In this document: piece by piece, positions 50,881 through 62,900 of the stretch | Layout: each line of letters begins with the position of its first letter | Position numbering within the stretch: position 1 is the stretch's first letter | Assembly (NCBI GenBank): GCA_019321725.1 | Contig: CM033121.1 | Location: forward strand, 8,060,001-8,124,000 | Source: Paulownia fortunei | Taxonomy: Eukaryota; Streptophyta; Magnoliopsida; Lamiales; Paulowniaceae | Length of the DNA: 64,000 nt | Reading direction: 5' to 3' | Position numbers and translations under genes: made by a program | The notes under the pieces: model-generated | What the model saw: the letters and a program-made list of their open reading frames with translations, nothing else | What the model was told of the DNA's origin: nothing | The model's database searches: none

Positions 50881-51182
50881 CATTTTCGCTCTATTTTTAT
50901 GTTTATGTGGCAATTGATTTTTATTTATTTATTATTTTTGGCTCAAAACATTACACATAATGACCACATCAGCAAAATCCCCAAATTTCACTTCATGTCA
51001 TCAATTTCCAACAGCAATTTTTGCCAACTCAGCATTTGCTGGTGAAAATTTATTTTTCCAGTGACAAAATGACTAAATATACAAAAAATTAAAAGTTAGT
51101 GTATGTAAATTGATAATATATTAAATTATAGGATTAAATCCCTATATAGGCCAACTTAAAGGATGAAAAATACAATTTTCGC
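50881..51182 (-). repeat. Right terminal inverted repeat of the MULE
   Basis: Inverse of the left TIR. The outermost 12 bases, read inward, are GCGAAAATTGTA against AGGGAAATTGCA on the left. Confidence 0.93.
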
Positions 51183-51192
51183 AAAGCATACA

Positions 51193-53060
51193 TCATGATC
51201 CTCTATTTTAGTTCTTGATTAAATGTCACATTAACTTTACCTAATTTCTCAAACTAATTTTTTCTTTTGGGTTTTGAATGCAATATATATTTGAAAACAA
51301 AAACTCCTAAAGACAACATTCAAATAGTGAAATAGATCATTTAAGAAATATCATTGAAAACAAATTAAGGACATGTATTGATAGTTGATCCTTGAAAACT
51401 TATCTGATATATGTATGCAAGTGTGTAACTTTTCTTGTGCACGAATATTATTTAATTTGGTGTTTTTGGCCAACTGCAATTTGATAGAACTGATTCTATA
51501 AAATCAATTTTTATAAAAATCAATTACTGTAAACATCTTTATACTAAATCAATTCTTGTAATATGTCTTCCAAAAGCTAAACTTGAGGCATAATTTAGTA
51601 TGGTAGTCAAAATCAATCAGTTTTAGATGCGGTATTTCCTAATTTGATCAGGCTAAATTAAGTTTATTTATTAAAAAGCCATTAGTTTCATAAATTAATT
51701 GCTAGCAAATGAAATTTCTTGAATAAAATTAAATAACTTTAAAATTACTAGAATTTCAAACTTTAGTCAAATTGGAGTCACAGTTGAGGCAATAACTTCA
51801 TTGCTATATTAGTATATAACTACACTAATAGATGTAAGTTGATGAATTTAATTAGGTTGGTCTAAAATGTAATAACTTGTTATTTCAGATATACTATAAC
51901 AAAATTAAACAAATCAAGATAAAAGAACCAAATGAAGGACTGAAATTGAATTTAAAAACCATAATTAATTTATGAACATTCTTGTAAGAATTGATTTTAC
52001 CTTAAGCAATTCTAATTAATAATCAATTAACAATCATTATAAAAACAGTCCACATGGTATTAATGAAAATTACTAATAGATTCTTGAATGTAGGAGGTAA
52101 TGAAATTGTTAGTATATATTTTTTCTTAGGTTTAATTGTAAAACTGATTCTATATGTATTGATGGTGGCAAAATTAGTCCTCTAAAAATAGGAGCTAGCA
52201 ATTTAAGGACACAAATTGAAAAAAAATCGCCTATTGAAGATAAAATTGACCCGAAATTATAATTTTTGCTAGAAATCGCCTCTGTGTCAGCTCAAGTGGA
52301 GTTTGAGAGTGGTAACTCAAATCTGATCTTATAGATACTACACCTGGTGTACATATATTTGTTATAGATCCATTTATAAAATAAGACATTTGGTTTTCAT
52401 CCATACACCAATGTACTATATACCTGATGTAGCATGAATATTACCCTCAAATCATTTAGCCATCACTCTTGTGAAGCATGAAAGAGGATGGCCCCCTAGA
52501 TAATGGTTTGGAGTAGTGGATTTGATATTCAATATGTGTTGAGAACTGGAGACTATGGCTTAGATTGATGATATTATGGCTTGAATTTTTATTTCTTCAC
52601 ATTTTTCCATGTGATTTTTTTGCCAAATTTCATAATTTTTTAAGAAAATATATATTTATCCATTTATGCATTTCTCATCATATCTAGATATCTTAGGCCA
52701 CAGATGATATTTTTGCCATTTTTCTACATTTTCTGTTTTTCTTGATTTTTCTCCAAAATAAGGATTTTGGTGCCCTCTAGGGACATTTTCATCTTTTGCC
52801 CATATTGTTTGAAATGTCAGGTTATTTTCGGGCATTTATTGTTGTTTCAAGTGAACTAATTTTGATGCATCAATTAAAATTAAATAAAAATATAATATTT
52901 AACGACATTTGAATAAATAAAAATATAATAGTTGATGACATTTTAAATGAATAAATATACAAAAATAATTCATCATGTAAATATACATGAGGTCCAAGTT
53001 CAAAAATAGTAAGCAACGTAGTTTCATCGCATTTAGCAATGGATAAAATTGGCGCAAGAC
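51193..53060. repeat. Distal downstream block of NET unit 2
   Basis: Resumes the copy-1 downstream homology: 51213-52050 matches 11226-12060, and 52450-53060 matches 18060-18620. Between 52060 and 52440 the text has no visible counterpart in unit 1. No gene. Confidence 0.75.
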
Positions 53061-53079
53061 TTGAAGGATCAAGAACCAA

Positions 53080-53300
53080 GAGTAGTGTCTTGAACTTTAT
53101 CAACAAGCAAATCAACACTTGAGTCTTTTAGGTGGACATTCAACAGTAAACATTGGAGATTGCATAGTTAAGTTTACATTTTCGTGACGGATGAAGAAAT
53201 TATAACAGAATGTATGATTCCTCATCCTCACCATTAAATTCACTGCAACTCAAAACAAGAAAACTATCTCACTAAAGGTTAAAGGATATGACTTAGCCAA
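53080..53300. repeat. Start of NET unit 3 upstream block
   Basis: Matches 33260-33530 (AAATCAACACT or AAATCAATACT, AAACATTGGAGA, CTCACTAAAGGTTAAAGGA). The junction with unit 2 lies close to 53070. Confidence 0.65.
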
Positions 53301-54030
53301 AGTACATTGAACATCTTTCTTGGGTATAGCACTGATGGGGCATGGAATTGCACCATTCTTAATGGAATCAGTTGACCCAAATCCGAGCTAAATTTATAAG
53401 AAGTATCAAGTCTTAGGGGTCTTGATAGTTACTGATCGCTGATGGGTTGATCAGCCCATTGTAAAAGAAGAGATACTTATGGCCGAGTTGGGTAAAGGTA
53501 GGATTGTTCGAAAGGTTTGGATGTGTCGAGCTAATATGTCTAGTTGATAGGTTTGAGTCGATATGTCTGAGCTGATATTTTCGGACAAAAAATGAGTATA
53601 GATAGATGGTTATTACTAGAATACTAGAAAGAAAAGAAGACTATTCTATGTTAATAAGCGAGATATTAGGAGATTAGTCTTATCTCCGACTGGAGATTGA
53701 TCTTATCTCTACAAGGTAATAGAATCTTTTCTTTATTCTATCACTATAATAAACCGATATAAAATGAGGTTAAATGTATGATTTATTTTTCACGCACACT
53801 TAATATGTCAATATTAACAGAGTGATTGAAACTCTTGTTATTTTACTGACTTGAGGGTTTTTGTGTTTTTGTTTGCCACTCCCTAACATTTTGCAGGTTA
53901 ATTTAGTACGTAGTTCGTGTGATTCAAAATCAAATTGCGCAATCTAGAGTTCTTGATTGTTGCTAAAATTCTTGGCATCATCAAACAAGTATTTAGTAGG
54001 AATTTTTAGCCACCATGCTGAAATATGTAA
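53301..54030 (+). repeat. Gypsy-type LTR remnant inserted in unit 3
   Basis: This ~730-bp stretch is absent from unit 2 between the shared texts AAAGGTTAAAGGA and TTGAGCATTAGCA. It contains TTACTGACTTGAGGG, a TTTGCAGGT segment and TTGGCATCATC near 53971, which resembles the TTGGCGCCGTC that follows many plant gypsy LTRs. A (TCTCC)-type stretch and CTATAATAAACCGATATAAA lie upstream. A possible start is TGATGGGGCATGG near 53332. No coding region is kept and no target duplication was seen. Confidence 0.5.
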
Positions 54031-56555
54031 GTATTATGAAGCTCAAAGAGTTGAGCATTAGCATCTAAAGTCCAAGGATGTCCTAGAAAAACTTGTGTGA
54101 ATTTTATGATAAATCACATAAAATATATGTTGGTCGTAGTGATCCATAAAAAGATATTAGTCTACCTATGTAGACCTATAAAAATTAGGATGTGGTTGAG
54201 AATTAAGTTTTGAGTCTCTTTAGAGTTTTTCCCACTGCATTCCTAGAACTACATAATAATTTTAAGAATCTTTTTTCCACATTTAAAAAATGTATGGAAG
54301 GTATTAATTGGTTTCCAAAAAATATGACAACAAACAAGATGAAAAATTGACTAATCATGACGAGGACTAGAGTGTTCAAAGTCATAAAATTTCCCATGAT
54401 CATAAGAATTGACGATAATTGAATAGTTCAAAAAATTAAGAAAAAACATTCATTTTATTGAAGGAAGGTCCAACACGAAGACAAAGGAAGGACCATTGCA
54501 ATCTTACATAAATTACTAAAAGATAAAGAACAAAAATTAAATTGATTAGAGAAAAGTGAAAATTTACCCAACTAATTGAGCATAAGAGGTGTGCAGAGTG
54601 TTGGGCTAAATTGCTTGGCTCGAGCCCACTGAAGTCTGATTATGTAGTTTCTTTGACCAACGTATTCTAAAGCCCACTAGAAGGCGTTTCGGCTTTCAGC
54701 CCTAATTGTCTAACAAAAATTATGACTAAAAGTGAAGGAAATGCTGAAATAATTAATACTCTGTTCACTGATACAGCAAAGCTATATGGCACTGCTGGAG
54801 TCGACAAGACAATGACAGAACTACCCAAATATCTGCGAGTGGTTGAAGGGTGAAATCGATCAAAATAAAAAGACAAACAAAAATCACAATTAGAAAAAAG
54901 ATTTAAGGAAAAAATCAAATTTGGAAATTAAAAAAAAATGGTGAAAAAATTAACGAAAAATCAAATTTGGAAATTAAAAAAGAATGGTGATGGTGCAGAA
55001 CCAAGATTGAAATTTCGCTCATTCAATCAATTCAGCAAGTGCACCTTTGCCCATATATTTGTAAGATTACAAAATAAAAAGTTCTAATGAAAATATAGCT
55101 CAATAAAAAAAAACCACAAATTTCCTAAAATATTTAGTTTCTTATTACTATCCAAAGTTCAGTTTTTGTTTGCTTTCTTTCAACAAAATGGTGATTAGAG
55201 ATTTACCATAGCTAGATATTGATTGGTCTGTTGTGTTTGTGCAATTATTTTTTAAATAAATATAAATATCTTCTTTAAATATGCAATAAAGCACCGAATT
55301 TTCAAACTTCTTCTATGTATTATGTAGGTGATTATCACAAAGATGGCATGACAATACAAAAATAAAATAAAATGAATAAGGTTTGTTTGTTTTTTATATG
55401 TTTAAGTTGCAGCAACTGTCAAAATTAATGCAACAATTAAGTCTAATTAGCTTCATATTCATTTTGAAAATATAAAACAAAAAATGAGAGAGCTGAAATT
55501 TAGGATGAGTCGCGCTTCACCATCCCAAAACAGATCAACCCAATCATTATCAGAAACTTTCTTAGTAACAATATTTATGCTAAACTAGGTGTATGATACA
55601 CTTAGTGTATAAATAAAATTTAAATATCTTATTTTATAAAAAATAAAATATTTAAATGATGAATTTATACCAAATTTATGCACACCAACTTAAACTTGAA
55701 TTCAAGAAGTAAGTGGATTAAACACTAACTGACAATAATTGGACCGTTTGAAAAACACCCTCCCAAATATCTGCAATTACAACAACTCAAACTTGATATT
55801 CAAGAAGTAAGTGGATTAAACCACTGCCAATAATTGTCCTGTTTGAAAAATGCAATTATCTTTTACATAAATATCTATAACTTTCTTAAATATGCAACAA
55901 AGAACTACCAAATATTCAAACTTCTTCTATACATTACTTATACTTATGACAAATGACAATATCAAAATAAAAAAATAAGGTTTTTTCTAAATAGACTACT
56001 GAGGTCTTCATTATATGTACTAATAAATATTTGTATAAGGGTCTTTCCTAGAAACTTCATTGCCTGTAATTTTCCCTAGATTCTTTCTATTAAGTTCTAC
56101 AATATTTTAAACTTTTATTATTCTCTAGAATTTCTAGAAATGTGTACTGTTTACAAATAAAAATAATATTAAAATAGATCGTATTTTTATTTTGAATTGT
56201 TCTTTTAGTATTTTATCCGTAAGTTTACGAATTTTCATATTATTTGTTTTCATAAATTTTAATAAAAAATTATAACACAGTTGTACGTATAAAGTATAAA
56301 ATATAAAATACCAAACATTTTCCATATTTAACTAACTACCGTTATAACATTTTTAAAGATTATCCCCAGGAAATTCCTAAAGTTTGGTATAGTTTAATCA
56401 ATAATTTTGCACAAAAGAAACAACAAAATTAGAGTTCTTAAACATCTATAATTCTCACATATTTATATATCTAACCCTTTTTTTCCTCCTCTGTTTCTTT
56501 TTCTTATTCAGTTTTTTTTTTTTCAAAGACCGCTTGAGGCACAAGGGTTCTTCGA
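54031..56555. repeat. Upstream block of NET unit 3
   Basis: Shares ordered motifs with unit 2 (33540-36020) and in part with unit 1 (7685-8750), including the AGAGGTGTGCAGAGTGTTGG site near 54588 and TTAACTAACTAC near 56330. A direct duplication of GAATTCAAGAAGTAAGTGGA-like text lies near 55712 and 55798. No gene. Confidence 0.7.
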
Positions 56556-58394
56556 ATGGAGAGAAATAATAGCGGGGAGCAGCAGTCTTCTCCCTTTTCA
56601 TGGTGGTTGGATAGCCACAATCGCCCTCCTCAGTCCCAGTGGCTCCACTCAAATTTAGCAGGTTTTTTTTATCCCCAAAACACATACAAAACTCACACTG
56701 GCATGTGTGTTTGAGTGTATGTATATGTGTATGGCATGTGCGTTTGAGTGTATGTATATGTATATGGCATGTGCGTTTGAGTGTAGGTATATGTGTGTGT
56801 ATATATACCCTTATTCTTTTTTCAAAATTTATATACATTGATGACATAATGCTCTTACAAAACTAGCTTAAATGTTGTTAAATGCATGTCAATTTTGTTA
56901 TTATCTTTGTTGTCTATGATTATGATGGATTTTCCTTCAAAGTGCTAACCCTTTTTGGCAGGCATTACATTGAGATAATGCAATTTCTAGTTGAGAGATA
57001 GCTTAATAAAAGAAAACCCTTAATTACTATAGCTACCACTAAAAGTTTAGGGCTTTTCCTAGGTGTTGTTTATATTACCATGAGATCATCATTTTGTTAA
57101 TTATTAGTTGAATAATGAACACAATAAGGTAATTTAAGAGGAAAAAAGGGTGATCTTCATGTAAGTTATTGGTCCTCTATAGAAGAAGGATAGGTTAGTA
57201 AACATAATTATGCTGTATTAAGCTATTAATAATGTCTTCATTCGATATATTAATGGTCAGGAGTCAGATAACACAACAAAACTCAACAATTTTAGAGACC
57301 CCAATTTTGTCAATTATCATCAATATTTACAAACATAGACTTACATGGAAATGCACAAATACCCATAACTCAAGCAGACATCCAAAGAAAATTCTTGTAC
57401 ATATGTACTGTGTTTGCATATGGAGGACCGTATGACCATAAATGCGCTATGAATTTTCATCTTGTGCATTTATTTACATAACATTTATGCGAGTCTCAAT
57501 GCATACACAAGCCCATTCATCACTTGGCATTGGTGTCCCATCCACAAATGAATGTTATCCCAACTTTGCAAAGGGTAATCGAAAGAATTCAAATCGGAAT
57601 GCACCATGGTGAATTAAAGTGGAGTATTTACTTGACTTTGAAAAGCTGGAGAAAACTAATACGGCTCCTATTGCACGATTTGTAGAGTTGGATGACAAGA
57701 TAAAGAGGATATTAGACCTAATTGAGGACAATGGAGACACTTTTGCTAAGAGGGCTGAGATGTACTACCAAAAGAGACCAGAACTCATCAAAATGGCACG
57801 AGACCTCCACGGATCATACCGGGCTTTAGCTGATAAGTATGATCAACTGAAATCTGAATCCTCCATTAAAGCATCAAACAACGGATGGGTTTCAAATTCC
57901 TTCACAAAAGTGCAGTCCCTTCAAGATTGTGTTGAAGGAAAGCCTCATAAAAATCCACCAGTTGAGGCACCAAATTTCAATTCTGAATCAATTGAAGAGT
58001 TTTCAGCTGCAGGTTCTGAGTCAGCTGGTACATCCTGCTTTGAGTTTCAGTCACCGAATAATTTCATGTCAACAAGTTGATGAACAAGGCAGATAGTATA
58101 TATTACAACAACAAGAATGATTTCACTACGCGAGAACATGGCCTAACGATCAGGGAGAAAGTTTGGAATGGACAGATGAAGTTTTCGTTTTCGAAACTCT
58201 TGGGAGGAAAATTTGTCTAAGCAGGCTGAGTTGATAAGAAGAAATGATGAGAACAGGGAAGTGTGATCAATGAAGTAAGGAATGAAAACAGGATTCTGAG
58301 TCAGAAGTCGAGTAATACCTCAAGCCATAAGGGCACAACTAAGGGAAACCAGTCTCAGAAAAGAAAATTGAGGGGATTATTTTGCTTCACATGA
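56556..58394 (+). pseudogene. NET (KIP1-like, NAB domain) copy 3, C-terminally truncated
   Basis: Exon 1 (56556-56661) and exon 2 (from 57686) join through a GT-AG intron of 1024 bp. The NAB domain is intact and the most family-like of the three: FSWWLDSHNRPPQSQWLHSN followed by LAELDDKIKRILDLIEDN and YYQKRPELIKM. A 13-bp deletion after the ATGTC at about 58068 shifts the frame and gives a TGA at 58078-58080, so the predicted product is 166 residues: NAB domain plus linker, no coiled coil. Downstream DNA still matches the other copies up to the old stop (58392-58394) but carries further net insertions of 6, 1 and 2 bases, so the old frame is not restored. It may be a pseudogene or a short NAB-only protein. 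The ATG at 57619 is intronic and not a likely start. Confidence 0.8.
56700..56798 (+). repeat. 33-bp minisatellite in the copy 3 intron
   Basis: Three consecutive 33-bp units (56700, 56733, 56766), each starting GGCATGTG(T/C)GTTTGAGTGT, then GTATATGT. Not seen in the introns of copies 1 and 2. Confidence 0.9.
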
Positions 58395-59700
58395 ATCAGT
58401 TTGAAAATTGTTAATAATTTTGAGATTAATTTTTTAATGGATTTGAATTGGTCTTTTGGTTTTCTTTTTGAGAAATTATTTTCAAGTTGCTTAATTTCAA
58501 TTTTCAAAGTTTGAGTTTTATGTATATTTGCCACTGTCAAAATTTCTTGATCATAAAAAATATACTACTCTAGGCATACTGTACAATCCCAAGTTATTAT
58601 TGTTTCCAATGTTCTTGGGATGAAAATCTCTAGTGGGAAACTGCACTTCTTGTGTTGAATTATGTGGCAGTGAGCAGCTTATGAGTATAGGGACTTGTAT
58701 TGATAGTTGATCCTTAGCTTGAAAGGTTATCTGATCTATGATGCAAGTCTATACCTTTTCCCTTGTGCACGCTATAGAATTATTTTTTATAAAAAACAAT
58801 TACTGTAAAAATCTATTATAAGTCAGATCAATTCTTGTAATATAAGTCTTCCAAAAGCTAAACTTGAGGCATAATTTAGTATGTTAATCAATATCGATCG
58901 GTTTTAGATGAGGTACTACCTAATTTCTCTGGCTAAATCAAGTTTAATTATTAAAAAGCCATTCATTTCATAAATTAAGCGCAGATCATCTTAGAAAAGA
59001 ACATAAAATTTCTGACACTATTCCATTCTATACTTTACACAAAGTCGGAACAATTTGATTTGATACAAAGCAGCTAAATAATGAATCTCAATGCCGAAGA
59101 AGGTTAGTTTAAGTGGAAAAATATTGTGATGAACACGATATTTACTTAATCTCAAAGTGTTACATCGGTTCTATTTTTTTCTTTCTTTTTTATACAAGTT
59201 TTGATAATTATAATACTAAAAAAGAAAAGACATATAGCATCAATAGTCATCTTTATAATAATATTTTTAAAAACACAACCAATCTAAATACATTCAAAAT
59301 AATTTCACATTTTTATAAATTTACTTTTTTCTCTATTTTCTAAATAAAATCATTTATTTGAAAATGACATCCCATCCAACCTGTTGAATCATTTCATTTT
59401 TAATTTTTTTTTTAAATATTTTTTTAGTTTATTTAATGATGTAAAACTTTAAATTTTTTATTTCTATTTTTAAATTAATAAAAAATAAAAACACTTAACA
59501 TTTTTATCTTTTTAACTTTAATCTAAAAATTCATGTCGATATAAATATGATCACTTAAAGTTGGAACGAGTATGAGTCTTTTAGTTGACAAATTCTTTCT
59601 TAGAGTTGAAAAAAAAAAATTAAAAAAATAATGGATTAACAATTGAAAAGTTAAATAAACACAACAAATTCATTAATCTTAATTATCATATTAATGCAAT
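58395..59700. other. Downstream block of NET unit 3, then gene-free AT-rich DNA
   Basis: 58395-58980 matches 10878-11660 with deletions. From about 58981 the homology ends; the rest is AT-rich with no gene. Confidence 0.6.
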
Positions 59701-59711
59701 CAATCACGTAC

Positions 59712-59720
59712 TATAAATAG
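59712..59720 (+). promoter_or_regulatory. TATA box of the SCD2-like gene
   Basis: TATAAATAG about 230 bp upstream of the start codon, followed by a CT-rich leader (TCTCTCCTCTTTCTC near 59868). Good match to the plant consensus; transcription start would lie near 59750. Confidence 0.6.
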
Positions 59721-59952
59721 TATTTCTTCAACAAGGACTGATTATACAATATTACCACTACTGCCACTCTACAAATTATATCTGCAAATTTCCGTAAATT
59801 TCTCTAACACCCGAAAAACATCGCCGTTTTCCACTCGAAGATCTAGGGGCACAACACCACCAACAGTCTCTCCTCTTTCTCATATTTTTTTCAACTCACA
59901 TTTTTCTGTTTTAATCCTTTGAATTTCAGATTTTTTTCACTAAAAAAAGAAA

Positions 59953-62900
59953 ATGGAGAAAATGCGCCAGTGGAGCAGTGAGTCCGGCGGCGGGTCGCCG
60001 GCTCGTGGGAGTCACGTGCGGTCGTCGTCCGTGAGTGGCATTTCGAACATCAAGCGCACTCAGAACTATGCCGCTAAAGCCGCGGCTCAGCGGCTGGCTC
60101 AGGTCATGGCTTCGCAAGCCGCCGCCGACGATGACGAGGATGAGGACGACGTTGGTGACGGGGACAATGATGGAGATTTAGGACTCCGATTCAATCCTCC
60201 TCTTCCGCTGTCTCTCTCCAGGCCGCCTGTCAAGACTAACGGCGCTAATAACGGCAGTGGTGGCGTTAAGCCTGTGGTTCCGTCTCCTAAGATTAGTAGA
60301 TCTTCTTCAGATGCGGTAATTTTAAGCAGTGCTCAGTCTGTGTATTGCAAATGGGGATTTGGTTTGTTGATTTAATTTGAAATGAAGTTAAAAGTTTTGT
60401 TCTCCAGCAGTGCATTGTGTGTTTAGCTGTATATTGAAGTAAATTTTCGTATTAATAATGTTTGCTGTGGTTTGGTAGCTCAATCTTAAGGATCAATGAA
60501 TTGTATTCTTGTGAATATGATTTTTTCTGAGTTGAATTATTGCAATGTGGTTATGGTGAATGATATGTGACTGGGGGACCTACTTTTTTGGACAAAAATA
60601 TGGAAGATGAACTTCTAGTGAGAGTTGTGAAATTTTAGTTAGTTTGTGTATGAGGTGTACAGTATATTGTGGAGGAAGCATAATCTGAAGGCTAATTTGG
60701 TTTTTTTCTTTTTGGGTCTGCATCTGTTTGTTAGGTCACTCACAACTTATTGGATGGAGTTCTACCAGCTCGCTCGACTTCAACAGGAAGGCCATCGATG
60801 TCGATTAGAACAACACCCTCTGTACCTCCTAGTAGGCCTTCACTGAAAACCCCTGTGCCTATTCCGCCGATTGATCCTCCTAGCAACCGACAAAGAGAAA
60901 AGAAGTACTCAAGATCTATACCTTTACAGTTTCAGCCATTCCAAGTTTCAAAAAATCAAACTGGAAACTATGTTCTTTCAAATAAAATTTTGGCTCTTTA
61001 GCTTTGTCCTTACATGCCAATAGTTTGGTACTTGGCAGTTGAAGTAGTAATTTACCTCCGAATGAAAATGCATGAATTATAAATTTGGCTTACAGCCTTC
61101 AGTGAATTTAATATGAAGGTTGCCTCTACATCTAAATATGTGCAAATGCTTGCATAATTTTCTTATATCATGTAATGCTCATTATATAATTGCAATTGCA
61201 CGTTTTATTTGATATGAACTGACATGGTATCAATGTGAACTGCAGGTTCTCACCAGATTTAGGACAGTTAAATTTAAAAGATGCGGGAGATGGGCGTGCT
61301 TCTTCTGCACTTCGTGATGAAGTATGTCGTTTATATGTAGAAAGTTTGGAAAAGTGTTTGAACATTATGCTGTTGAAATCTTAAAGAACACTCTGGTTTC
61401 TTTTCTATTCTTTAGAGGGAAGGGTTTTTTGCTTGTCCCTTCTCAGGCTAATATCTACTTACTTGACAGCTCGATATGCTGCAAGAAGAAAATGAGAATA
61501 TTCTCGAAAAGGTGTGTTTCTCTTTTATCCCTTGCATTGCTCTTCATTCCCACTGTGTGACCCTTAAATCTATACTTATTCATGGTGTCTGATTCTGATC
61601 TCGCAGCTCCGACTTGCAGAGGAGAGTTGTGAAGCAGCTGAAGCAAGAGTTAGGGAGCTTGAGAAACAGGTCATCCACTGTCATTCTATTTGCCTATTTT
61701 GCAAGTACATGTTTTCCATTGGCTTCTAACTAAAAACGCTCATATGTTGTATGCAGTTTTGTCTTTGTAGTTTGTGTTTCTGATAAGCTGTCTCTGTCTC
61801 TGTTCTCTCTCTCTCTGCACGACCTGACCCACCCACCCCGCACCCACAAATTTTCAACTAAATCATGTAATAAATGTCAATCAGTGTTTAGATCTCCTGT
61901 TTAGGAGAACCAAGAATAAACATGTTACATATTTCAACCATGGAACAAAATTTCTGTGCACTTAAAAGCTCCTTGTGTTTTAATTGGAAGTGTTATTTTA
62001 CCATTTTGGAATGATTATGACCCTAAAATATTATCCAGTTTCCAGTTCCCTGGAATGAAAATATTCATAGTTCAGAATTAGAAGGCTTCAAAACCAACTG
62101 AAGGAAATTCATGAGGCAAGGACGCATTATGTTCATCTAAAAGAACTTATGGGCCTTACTTTAAATTGGAACTGAAATCTTTTAATCATCTAAAAGAATT
62201 CTGCTTATAAAATGATCCCCCATTTCGCGAGTCACTTGTCTACTTTATCAACTCTTATTTTCTCAAGAAATAGTAATTTAGCTTTCAGCATACTTCTTCC
62301 ACTTGTCTTTAGTTTCATAATCATTTTAGCTCTGATAGACAATCACGCTGGATTACAATGATATATAGTTTGAAGCAGATGTATTCTTTTTAGATTGTAG
62401 ATCTTGTTTAGCTTTATTATTTGTATTGTTCTTTAGTATGTAAATGCAAAATTTTCTAGTTGGCCATTTTTTTGAACAACCTAAATAGAAAGGAAAACAT
62501 GAGAGCTTAAAGTTTAGTTTTTTGCGTTTAATGTGGCATGTGTTTTTCTGTTGTATGATAAATTTTATAGTTTTACTGTTGCCACGAATCAATTTATAAA
62601 CTCTTGTACGTACCCAAGTACTCTCACATCCTGAGTTTTGAATCTTAAAGACTCCTGCGCATTGGGTTCGCTAGACTATTGATGCTCATTCAAAATGTAC
62701 CCTAAGCATCCAAATACGTTATGTTTTGCTTGAAACACAGTCAAAATAAACTTTTCTATTTTTTTCCAAATTATTCATCGTCCTTCTATTTACTCTGGAA
62801 AACAAGTTCCTCATCTCTTTCTGGCCACTTAGCCTCAGTGGAATTTGGATTTGTAGCAGTTGGTTTGCTAGTGAGTTACTTGACATTTTATTACGGCCTA

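Larger units (their letters stand above)
45229..51182. mobile_element. Complete TIR-MULE transposon
   Basis: 5954 bp bounded by long inverted repeats and a 10-bp direct target duplication AAAGCATACA (45219-45228 and 51183-51192). MULEs make 9-11 bp duplications. The interior has a minus-strand transposase pseudogene and a plus-strand GRF zinc-finger ORF. NET unit 2 homology stops exactly at one duplication and resumes after the other (AGTTCTTGAT near 51213), an independent proof of insertion. Confidence 0.93.

Noticed and set aside
56455..56847. Minus-strand frame of 130 codons with HTHIHTLKRTCH repeats
   Set aside because: Produced by the 33-bp minisatellite and antisense exon 1 of NET copy 3.
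57619..57685. ATG 22 codons upstream of, and in frame with, exon 2 of NET copy 3
   Set aside because: The stretch corresponds to intron in copies 1 and 2, ends in a good acceptor (TTTGTAG) and would lack the start of the NAB domain that exon 1 supplies.
59926..60117. Minus-strand open frame over the SCD2-like first exon
   Set aside because: Shadow of exon 1, which is GC-rich and matches a known family on the plus strand.
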